Assembly (NCBI GenBank): GCA_012515495.1
Contig: JAAYYH010000044.1
Span: forward strand, 1 to 6,259
Direction: 5' to 3'
DNA from: Coriobacteriaceae bacterium
Lineage (GTDB): Bacteria > Actinomycetota > Coriobacteriia > Coriobacteriales > UBA8131
DNA length: 6,259 nt
Under the pieces are notes generated by a model that worked only from the letters and a program-made list of their open reading frames with translations, made no database searches and had not been told where the DNA came from. The translations under genes and the position numbers were made by a program. The number at the start of each line of letters is the position of its first letter. The stretch's first letter is position 1. Below are positions 1-5,282 of the stretch, one piece after another.

Positions 1-1408
1 CCCCGCCACTCAAAGTGAAGGGAGAGCGTTCGGCGAACTCCTGATAATCAAGGCCTACCGCGGCCAACGACTCTCGCGCCACAGTATCTCGCTGTCGCGC
101 ATCGCTGAGCATACCGAGGTTTCGCGGTCCAAAGCAGATATCCTCGGCAACGGTTTGGGCGAACAGTTGCGTTTCGGGTTGCTGGAAGACCAGCCCCACA
201 ACGCCAGGTTTGATAACAATCCCCACAGCTTCGCTCACTGCCCTATTGATGTTGTCCTCGATAGGGATCGCGCCAGCCATGATGTTGGTGGGATCAGCTC
301 TTCTTATCAAGGTTGCCTTGCCGCCATCCGGCTTCAAGAGGCCCGCGCCAATGCGCAGCAGAGTTGATTTTCCACTACCGGTATGGCCCAGCACCAATAG
401 ATAGGAACCTGGTCTGACTGTCATGCTGACATCAGCTAAAGCCTGATGCTGCGTCAAGCCAGCTTGAGTATAGGTGAACGAAACGTTCTCGAGAGCCAGT
501 ATCTCCCCTGTTTCCGGTAGCGGCTCATCCGCCATTGGTACTGTACTCGCCCCTGCAGGCAACAGTTCATCTGCATCACCCAGAGCACTCTGCGCCCCAG
601 GCGACGGCTCATTCATCTTCAAGTCCGCTTCAGACTTAGCGCGAATCGCAAATGTACGCGGTTGCGATAGCAAGGACTGGAGTTGGAGGAGAGGGGTGAG
701 CCCAATACCATAATCAGCCAAGGCCTTGACATCTCGCATCAGTTCCTCGGCTGTGCCACTGAATACTACTCTGCCCTGTTTGAGCACAACAACCAGGTCC
801 GCTTCCAAGGCTTCTTCCAGATCATGAGTGATATGCAAGATGCCATGACCCTTGTCATGTAGTGCGTCGATTGCGGCTCGCACTTCATTACGCCCGGTAA
901 CGTCCAGCATGGAAGTCGGCTCATCTAAAACCAGATAACGCGGTTCCATCGCCAGGATACCCGCGATCACCAATCGTTGCTTCTCACCACCACTCAACAT
1001 GTTTGGGTCACGACTCTCGTAGCCGGTAAGACCAACCAGCGCGAGGGCCTCTTTACAACGACGCGCTATCTCAGCTCGATCCAAGCCGAGGTTCTCCGGA
1101 CCAAAGGCAACGTCATCTAAGACGGAGGAGCTGATAATCTGATTGTCGGGGTCTTGAAGAACGAGTCCGACAAGCTTTCGCAACTCGCGGATGGTCTGTT
1201 GAGAAGTAGTCGATAACCCATCAGCTACCACACAGCCTTCATCCGGCAAGAGCAGGGCATTAGCCAGCCGAGCCAGCGTGGATTTTCCGCTGCCATTGGC
1301 ACCGAGGAGCGCAATTCGACAGCCCGGCTCCAGAGCTAGACTGACATCGCAGACTGCTGGTGTATGCCGGGCGGGATAGGAATAGCTAACATGGTCAAAA
1401 AGGAGCAT
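1..1408 (-). CDS. ecfA: Fused two-domain ECF transporter ATPase (EcfA1-EcfA2 type), partial at 3' end
   Basis: My translation gives 469 residues before the window edge. Domain 1 (about 1-240) has an A-loop Tyr11, Walker A GANGSGKST at 36-44, Q-loop LQDPDNQ at 84-90, signature LSGGE at 138-142, Walker B YLVLDEPT at 158-165 and switch His195. A linker rich in Ala, Pro, Glu and Asp (about 243-300) leads to domain 2, with Walker A GHTGSGKST at 341-349, Q-loop VFQQPETQ at 407-414 and LSGG at 466-469, where the sequence is cut. The DPDNQ and QQPETQ Q-loops and the FGPxNLG segments are typical of EcfA1 and EcfA2, the ATPases that power vitamin or metal uptake with EcfT and a substrate-binding S protein. 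Position downstream of rpoA-rplQ supports this; ecfT would lie beyond base 1. The substrate cannot be told. ATG at 1408 is chosen because ABC homology begins there; its SD-like GAGAG (1423-1427) is 14 bases away. In-frame TTG1429, ATG1474 and ATG1483 are alternatives adding up to 25 residues. Confidence 0.9.
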   Translation of the reverse strand, partial: MLLFDHVSYSYPARHTPAVCDVSLALEPGCRIALLGANGSGKSTLARLANALLLPDEGCVVADGLSTTSQQTIRELRKLVGLVLQDPDNQIISSSVLDDVAFGPENLGLDRAEIARRCKEALALVGLTGYESRDPNMLSGGEKQRLVIAGILAMEPRYLVLDEPTSMLDVTGRNEVRAAIDALHDKGHGILHITHDLEEALEADLVVVLKQGRVVFSGTAEELMRDVKALADYGIGLTPLLQLQSLLSQPRTFAIRAKSEADLKMNEPSPGAQSALGDADELLPAGASTVPMADEPLPETGEILALENVSFTYTQAGLTQHQALADVSMTVRPGSYLLVLGHTGSGKSTLLRIGAGLLKPDGGKATLIRRADPTNIMAGAIPIEDNINRAVSEAVGIVIKPGVVGLVFQQPETQLFAQTVAEDICFGPRNLGMLSDARQRDTVARESLAAVGLDYQEFAERSPFTLSGG

Positions 1409-1497
1409 CGAATACCGTTGATCTCTCAAGGTTTTACTACGCGCTAATGGCAGTAACCTTGGTTCGTGTTTCATGGCAGCCATTTTACGGGCAACCC

Positions 1498-1526
1498 ATT
1501 ATACAAAAGAACCAACGAGCAGACAG
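1498..1526 (-). promoter_or_regulatory. Candidate promoter for the ABC ATPase gene
   Basis: On the minus strand a perfect -10 hexamer TATAAT (1498-1503) lies 17 bases downstream of CTGTCT (1521-1526), which matches only 3 of 6 bases of a -35 box. It sits between the rubrerythrin stop and the ABC start. Initiation would fall near base 1490, giving a leader of about 80 bases to the ATG at 1408 and almost none to the alternative ATG at 1483, so it mildly supports the downstream start. A single good hexamer can occur by chance. The rest of the spacer 1409-1568 shows nothing convincing. Confidence 0.35.
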
Positions 1527-1568
1527 CGCTGCGAAAAACCCAATCAGACCAGTGTTACCGACGATCTA

Positions 1569-2327
1569 TCAATAGGCTTTGAAATTCTCCTTTGGTTGAA
1601 AGCAGATGGGACAGGCCAAGAACTCGTCGCCTTTATGGATGAAGCCGCAGATCGGGCACAGATAATACGTTGCGTCGTCTGGCGCATCGATGATGTTGTA
1701 GGCATCCAAATAGAGTTCAGCGTGATAGGCTTCAGCCAGTTTTGCCCGCATGAAGACCTGTACCGCCTCCTTATTTCCTTCATCCTGCGCCCTCTTAGTA
1801 AAGGCCGGATACATATCAGATGTCTCGTAAATCTCGCCATTTGCGCCAAGAATCAGGTTGACGCCGGTACCATGCTTGTCTACGAGTGGTGGCTCGGGCA
1901 ACTTCGCGCTGGCATCGATCTTCTTGGCCAATTCGAACTCCAGGTCGATATGGATCTGCTCGGCATCCGCAGTAATGGCAAACAATCGAGCAATCTGGTC
2001 AAATCCCTCTTTCCTGGCTACTTCTGAGTAGGCCAGATATTTGGTTTTTGCACCCGTCTCGCCAGCGAGAGCCGTTAGCAGATTCTCATAGGTAGTGCCA
2101 ACTGTTGTCTTGCTTTCTGGCATAACCTCAAAATTGCTGTCTTTGCTGGCATCATGGACGTAAGTCGGCTGTGCGATCTTTTCTTCAACCGCATCTGATG
2201 CTGGAGCCTGACTGCCAGGGTTGGTCTGCGCGCCACCCGAACAGGCCGAGAGCAGACCTCCAGCAGCGATTCCAGCTGTTCCCAATACGACATTCCTGAT
2301 CAAATCGCGGCGATTGATGCTATCCAA
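1569..2327 (-). CDS. Exported rubrerythrin, predicted Tat-type lipoprotein
   Basis: The 252-residue protein is a full rubrerythrin behind an export signal. Residues 5-11 (NRRDLIR) resemble a twin-arginine motif; a hydrophobic stretch follows and ends in lipobox LSAC, with Cys29 as the predicted lipidated residue. A flexible Ala/Ser/Gln/Pro-rich linker (30-70) leads to the ferritin-like domain. Diiron ligands are all recognisable: Glu90 (AGETGAKTKY), Glu123/His126 (ExxH), Glu165/Glu168 (GEIYETSDMYP) and Glu199/His202 (ExxH). A C-terminal rubredoxin-type FeS4 site has Cys224, 227, 239 and 242. Rubrerythrins reduce hydrogen peroxide to water at the diiron site, with electrons entering through the Fe(Cys)4 centre. 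Here the enzyme should sit on the outer face of the cytoplasmic membrane. The start is TTG at 2325-2327, the only choice that keeps the arginine pair and the ribosome binding site. It follows the cytochrome c gene by 7 bases. Identity is firm; Tat rather than Sec export is inferred. Confidence 0.93.
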   Translation of the reverse strand: MDSINRRDLIRNVVLGTAGIAAGGLLSACSGGAQTNPGSQAPASDAVEEKIAQPTYVHDASKDSNFEVMPESKTTVGTTYENLLTALAGETGAKTKYLAYSEVARKEGFDQIARLFAITADAEQIHIDLEFELAKKIDASAKLPEPPLVDKHGTGVNLILGANGEIYETSDMYPAFTKRAQDEGNKEAVQVFMRAKLAEAYHAELYLDAYNIIDAPDDATYYLCPICGFIHKGDEFLACPICFQPKENFKAY

Positions 2328-2331
2328 AGCG

Positions 2332-2336
2332 TCCTC
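2332..2336 (-). promoter_or_regulatory. Ribosome binding site of the rubrerythrin gene, overlapping the upstream stop codon
   Basis: The minus strand reads GAGGA four bases before the TTG start at 2325-2327. It shares bases with the TGA stop of the cytochrome gene (2335-2337). This fixes the non-ATG start and implies that ribosomes finishing the cytochrome can re-initiate on rubrerythrin, tying the two output levels together. Confidence 0.7.
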
Positions 2337-2625
2337 ATTTCATGTTCTCGTTCAGATACTCGGCTATCGCTTTAGCCTCGGTATCACTGAATGATCTATT
2401 CTTGTCCTGCATACGATCGACCATTGCCTGCCATTCCTCCAAACTTGAATACGGAGCAGACTCAACAATCCCCAACCCATGGCAAGCCGAGCATTTGTCC
2501 TCATAGAGTTCTTTGGGGTCGGGAGTATTTGAGCCACAGGCCGTAAGCGACAAGAGCCCGAAAAACATCAGGATTCCCGCAAACAAAACACTCACCGGTT
2601 TCAACGATACTTTTTTGCCTATCAT
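2335..2625 (-). CDS. Small monoheme cytochrome c lipoprotein
   Basis: The 96-residue protein starts with a basic, hydrophobic signal peptide ending in lipobox LTAC (27-30), so Cys30 is the predicted lipid-anchored residue. The mature part is a minimal class I cytochrome c domain. Its heme-binding motif is CSACH (45-49), with His49 as proximal ligand. Met72 in VDRM is the likely distal ligand, by analogy with the EWxxxVxRM segment of small cytochrome domains, followed by the usual C-terminal helix (SxxEAKAIAEYL). Heme c is attached covalently outside the cytoplasm, so the host must have a cytochrome c maturation system, not visible here. It probably carries single electrons at the outer membrane face. 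The next gene, 7 bases on, encodes an exported rubrerythrin, an attractive partner. ATG at 2623-2625 is preceded by a perfect AGGAGG. The specific redox partners are unknown. Confidence 0.92.
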   Translation of the reverse strand: MIGKKVSLKPVSVLFAGILMFFGLLSLTACGSNTPDPKELYEDKCSACHGLGIVESAPYSSLEEWQAMVDRMQDKNRSFSDTEAKAIAEYLNENMK

Positions 2626-2635
2626 GATGTTAACG

Positions 2636-2641
2636 CCTCCT
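2636..2641 (-). promoter_or_regulatory. Strong ribosome binding site of the cytochrome c gene
   Basis: A perfect AGGAGG on the minus strand lies 10 bases before the ATG at 2623-2625, slightly wider than optimal. It directly abuts a nested repeat element (2644-2671), so any hairpin formed there could affect ribosome access. Confidence 0.75.
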
Positions 2642-2643
2642 CA

Positions 2644-2671
2644 TCAACTTCAAGTTGGATCTCCAAGTTGA
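2644..2671 (-). repeat. Nested inverted and direct repeats in the leader of the cytochrome-rubrerythrin pair
   Basis: On the plus strand TCAACTT (2644-2650) pairs with AAGTTGA (2665-2671). The same CAACTT also pairs with AAGTTG at 2652-2657, and TTGGA (2655-2659) pairs with TCCAA (2662-2666). CAAGTTG therefore occurs twice in direct orientation (2651-2657 and 2664-2670). The pairings are mutually exclusive, as in an RNA switch or a protein operator, and the element ends two bases before the AGGAGG. Function is inferred only; the arms are short. Confidence 0.4.
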
Positions 2672-2775
2672 ACCCAATCTTATCGCAGCAGAAGCCATCA
2701 ACGCGAAGCTCTGTCACGGCGAACGCCACAAGCCCGCACCAGCCAAGCTACTGCAAAAGTGCTGCTATTGGTACT

Positions 2776-2803
2776 ATTATGACATCATTTTGGGGAAAAG
2801 CAA
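2776..2803 (-). promoter_or_regulatory. Candidate promoter of the cytochrome c-rubrerythrin pair
   Basis: The minus strand shows CATAAT (2776-2781, 5 of 6 matches to the -10 consensus) with an extended TGT just upstream (2782-2784). TTGCTT (2798-2803), 16 bases further upstream, is a weak -35. It lies directly after the pgi stop codon and would give a leader of roughly 145 bases before the cytochrome start. It suggests the redox pair can be expressed separately from the upstream core genes. No clear Rho-independent terminator follows pgi, so read-through is also possible. Confidence 0.4.
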
Positions 2804-2808
2804 ACCGG

Positions 2809-4533
2809 TTAGACCTTGATGGCTGATACCGCTGCACAGAAGCGGTCAGCGAAACGAGAGAGAGTCTCAGAATCGTTATCACAGAGATGAACATGCAACG
2901 TGCGCCGACCGCGTGAGGCCAAAGCTTCGAAATCGCCTTGTGCCTGGGCGATGGCAAGCTCCCCTAAGGTGAAATCCTCCCGAGGGATGGCAATGTCGTT
3001 TTCCTCTTCGGCACTGAGCAGCAGAAATACCCCGTTGTTGGGTCCACCTTTGTGCAACTGGCCAGTGGAATGAAGGTAACGTGGCCCGATCTCTAGGCAA
3101 GAGACAGCGCCCAGACGACTGGCAACCCGATTACGCATTCGCTCCAAAGCCTCCCTGCGACCAATGCCCCTGAAGGGCAAAAATGCGTTCAGCGAGAAAT
3201 AGTCGCCTGGCTCCATAGAGCCGAGCAAGCGCCTGAGGGCTTGATCGACGCTAGCATCGAACTCCTCATCTAGCAGTGATCTACTGATGCGCATGGCACG
3301 GACGTAGCCCGAGTCATCAGCGAAGTTGTAAATCGCGATAGTGTCAGCATCTGCTGCAGGAAGCTCGGCCTTCTCGTCATCGTAGAGGATTTCCTTGACT
3401 AGGGTCTTCGTCAGTTCGACATCAGGCTGGTTGAAGGGATTGACGTTTAGCATAATGCCCAGAAATGTGATGGCGAACTCCCAGATGACAAAATGCGACA
3501 ATACCTGAGTCGCATTGTCGATAGTGAAATTCAGCGATGGAATGTTGGAGTTGATACAACAGATGGATTCCTGATAACCCTCATCGTGTCCAACGGCATA
3601 ACATATGGCACTGCGGTCCTCATGTGGAAAGCTGAGTACGCTGGCATCCACCTCAACATTGGGCAGGATACCTTTTCCCTGTTTTCCCAGCGATTCGGCT
3701 ACAAGCTGTTCGATCCAAAGACCGAAGACCTGTCCCGATGGTGGGAGAACCACAGAGAACTTATCGCGACCGTTTTGATAACCGTCGTAGAGGAAGCAAC
3801 TGAGGATCAGAGCGGGATTCTCGGTGTTATCCTGGGAACAAAGCGATTCCGTCTTCCTTGTCTCCTCGATGGCAGCCTCGATATCAATACCTACCAAGGC
3901 CATGGGAAACAACGCGAACACACTCAACGCCGAGAATCGTCCACCCACATCCACCGGTGAGTGGAGGATGGCACGATAACCTTTTTCCAGCGCGAGTCTC
4001 TCAAGATCGCTGCCAGGGTCGGTAATGGCGACGAAGCGCTTGCCAGCTTCCGCGGCACCGAGATGGGCCCTGACATAATGGCGGACAATCCGCTCCAGTA
4101 ACACAGGCTCGACGGTGGAGCCCGATTTTGATGAGAGCACATAGAGGGTTCGCGCCGGATCGGAACTGCCCAATATATGATTCACGAATACAGGGGAAAG
4201 CGAGTCCATGGTCTTAAAGGCGACTTCGCTGGACTCCAACTCATGTAGTTTAGTGATGGTCATTGAGGCCTGTGTGGATCCGCCTTGACCGATGAGTACT
4301 ACCGTATCAAGGCCCTCGGCACGGATCTGCTCCGCTAACTCAACGATCTCATGTATCGGCATAGGCGGGTTTGAACACAGCGTCGTCCAGCCCATCAACC
4401 TAGCTGCCTGCTCTTGAGCCTCTTCATCGAATGAGAAGAGCGTGGCGTCTTTTGCCGCCAAACGCGACGGTGCCTTGAGCTTAAGAAGCAGCTCAAGGCC
4501 CTCGCAATAACCTTGGTTGGCTATGATACCCAT
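2809..4533 (-). CDS. pgi: Glucose-6-phosphate isomerase, stand-alone form of the transaldolase-PGI fusion type
   Basis: The 574-residue cytoplasmic enzyme should interconvert glucose-6-phosphate and fructose-6-phosphate. The first SIS sugar-phosphate domain holds GQGGST (82-87) and the phosphate loop SSKSGST (134-140). GGRFSALS (197-204) carries Arg199. The second SIS region has EQLVAESLGKQGKG (275-287), with catalytic Glu280 by analogy to classical PGI, and VNPFNQPDVELTK (364-376) with the signature Lys376. After this comes a C-terminal extension of nearly 200 residues with RYLHSTGQLHKGG (485-497) and an ending that includes AQGDFEALASRGRR (531-544). From memory that ending is characteristic of bifunctional transaldolase/PGI proteins, but no transaldolase domain precedes it here. 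The classical GQH histidine motif between Glu and Lys is absent; His488 or His494 may replace it, which is unproven. ATG at 4531-4533 lies 24 bases after the rplQ stop, with only a weak SD (GGA), consistent with expression from the ribosomal operon. Family assignment is firm; strict substrate is not shown. Confidence 0.9.
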   Translation of the reverse strand: MGIIANQGYCEGLELLLKLKAPSRLAAKDATLFSFDEEAQEQAARLMGWTTLCSNPPMPIHEIVELAEQIRAEGLDTVVLIGQGGSTQASMTITKLHELESSEVAFKTMDSLSPVFVNHILGSSDPARTLYVLSSKSGSTVEPVLLERIVRHYVRAHLGAAEAGKRFVAITDPGSDLERLALEKGYRAILHSPVDVGGRFSALSVFALFPMALVGIDIEAAIEETRKTESLCSQDNTENPALILSCFLYDGYQNGRDKFSVVLPPSGQVFGLWIEQLVAESLGKQGKGILPNVEVDASVLSFPHEDRSAICYAVGHDEGYQESICCINSNIPSLNFTIDNATQVLSHFVIWEFAITFLGIMLNVNPFNQPDVELTKTLVKEILYDDEKAELPAADADTIAIYNFADDSGYVRAMRISRSLLDEEFDASVDQALRRLLGSMEPGDYFSLNAFLPFRGIGRREALERMRNRVASRLGAVSCLEIGPRYLHSTGQLHKGGPNNGVFLLLSAEEENDIAIPREDFTLGELAIAQAQGDFEALASRGRRTLHVHLCDNDSETLSRFADRFCAAVSAIKV

Positions 4534-4557
4534 CTAACATCCAAACCTGAGGGATAC

Positions 4558-5157
4558 TTACTTGTCAGTTTCCTCGGTTTCCTCAACGACGATTTCCTCG
4601 GCTGACTCTTCTACGTCTGCCGCAACATCTACGACGGTTTCCTCGACAGGCTCTTCTGCCTCAGCCGCAGCCTCAACGTTTGTCGATTCGTCGACTTCAA
4701 CTACCTCTTCCACAGCCTTGGCACTCTTAGACTTGCGGGCAACGCGAGAGATCACAGACTTCTTGGCTGGCTCGACAACCGCATCCTTTTTCACGACCGG
4801 CTCCTGAACCAACTCCATGATCACGATGGGAGCTGCATCTCCCCTGCGGTTGCCTAGGCGCAAGATACGCGAATATCCGCCAGGACGGTCCTTGAACAAG
4901 CCTTGTTCGACCTTGGTGAATATCTCGGCGACCAGATTCTTATCACCTATAGCGGCAATGGCCAGACGACGTGAATGCACATCACCGCGCTTTGCCCACG
5001 TTATCACCCGATCCACGTCACCACGGATCTCCTTGGCACGCTCCAAGGTAGTCTTGATGCGGTCGTTGGTGAACAGCGCAACAACCAGATTCTTCTTGAT
5101 GGCCTTGGTGTGGCTGGCACTGGTTCCCAGCTTACGGCCCTTCTTGTAATGTCTCAT
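4558..5157 (-). CDS. rplQ: 50S ribosomal protein L17 (bL17) with long charged C-terminal tail
   Basis: The protein has 199 residues. The first ~118 are a complete bL17 core, a large-subunit protein near the peptide exit tunnel: MRHYKKGRKLG at the N-terminus, basic helices at 15-56, and the family signature RPGGYSRILRLGNRRGD (91-107) followed by the last core strand APIVIMELV (109-117). Typical bL17 stops near 115-130 residues. Here the tail first is basic (123-148, with KK, RVARKSKSAK) and then strongly acidic (149-199, mostly Glu, Val, Ala and Asp), a pattern seen in actinobacterial L17. It follows rpoA as in most bacteria. ATG at 5155-5157 has GGGAG (5167-5171) nine bases upstream. The tail is low-complexity and probably disordered; its role is unknown. 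Confidence 0.97.
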   Translation of the reverse strand: MRHYKKGRKLGTSASHTKAIKKNLVVALFTNDRIKTTLERAKEIRGDVDRVITWAKRGDVHSRRLAIAAIGDKNLVAEIFTKVEQGLFKDRPGGYSRILRLGNRRGDAAPIVIMELVQEPVVKKDAVVEPAKKSVISRVARKSKSAKAVEEVVEVDESTNVEAAAEAEEPVEETVVDVAADVEESAEEIVVEETEETDK

Positions 5158-5282
5158 CTTCTAAATCTCCCAATTACTATTGGCAAAAGCCCTATTGGCG
5201 CAAGCCCGCCTCCGACGGTACAAACTACCAACGTTCAAAATCCCTGTATTCGGCAAAATCGCCAGAACTGGGATGTAATCGC
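5158..5282 (-). other. rpoA-rplQ intergenic spacer with small repeats
   Basis: This 125-base spacer contains no gene. It holds an imperfect tandem 15-mer near rplQ and an inverted repeat CCAAT/ATTGG (5170-5174 and 5179-5183) overlapping the L17 ribosome binding site. Near the rpoA end there is a loose nested hairpin: ATCCC (5240-5244) with GGGAT (5270-5274) around GGC/GCC. On the minus strand the outer hairpin is followed only by TTTG, too weak to call a terminator. No clear promoter was found. Confidence 0.5.
5178..5207 (-). repeat. Imperfect tandem 15-base repeat
   Basis: TATTGGCAAAAGCCC (5178-5192) is followed at once by TATTGGCGCAAGCCC (5193-5207) on the plus strand. The two copies differ at 2 of 15 positions, and each contains a GGC/GCC pair that could close a 4-base loop. 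The difference falls inside the loop, which keeps the pairing intact. It lies just upstream of the rplQ ribosome binding site. Confidence 0.75.

Noticed and set aside
1409..1483. ABC ATPase starting at ATG 1474 or 1483
   Set aside because: In frame, but neither has a ribosome binding site, the extra residues do not resemble ABC ATPases, and both sit almost on the predicted transcription start.
1508..1545. Possible terminator after rubrerythrin (GCAG CGCTGT CTGC followed by a T-rich stretch)
   Set aside because: The stem is only 4 base pairs and the T-run begins nine or more bases later, so it is too weak to call.
1473..2027. Open frame of 184 codons on the plus strand
   Set aside because: It lies antisense to the rubrerythrin gene, whose diiron and cysteine motifs are unmistakable; the plus-strand product shows no family features.
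2748..2957. Minus-strand frame of 69 codons running from inside pgi into the spacer
   Set aside because: It overlaps the conserved C-terminus of pgi in another frame and has no family features.
3493..3960. Open frame of 155 codons on the plus strand
   Set aside because: Fully antisense to the conserved core of pgi, with no recognisable domain and no good ribosome binding site.
2809..4533. pgi as a recently acquired gene
   Set aside because: Codon use and composition look like the neighbours and no mobile-element remnants or flanking repeats were seen.
4562..4807. Ser/Thr-rich open frame on the plus strand
   Set aside because: It is the complement of the Glu/Val/Ala-rich L17 tail; the serine repeats are a by-product of GAA/GAG codons on the other strand.
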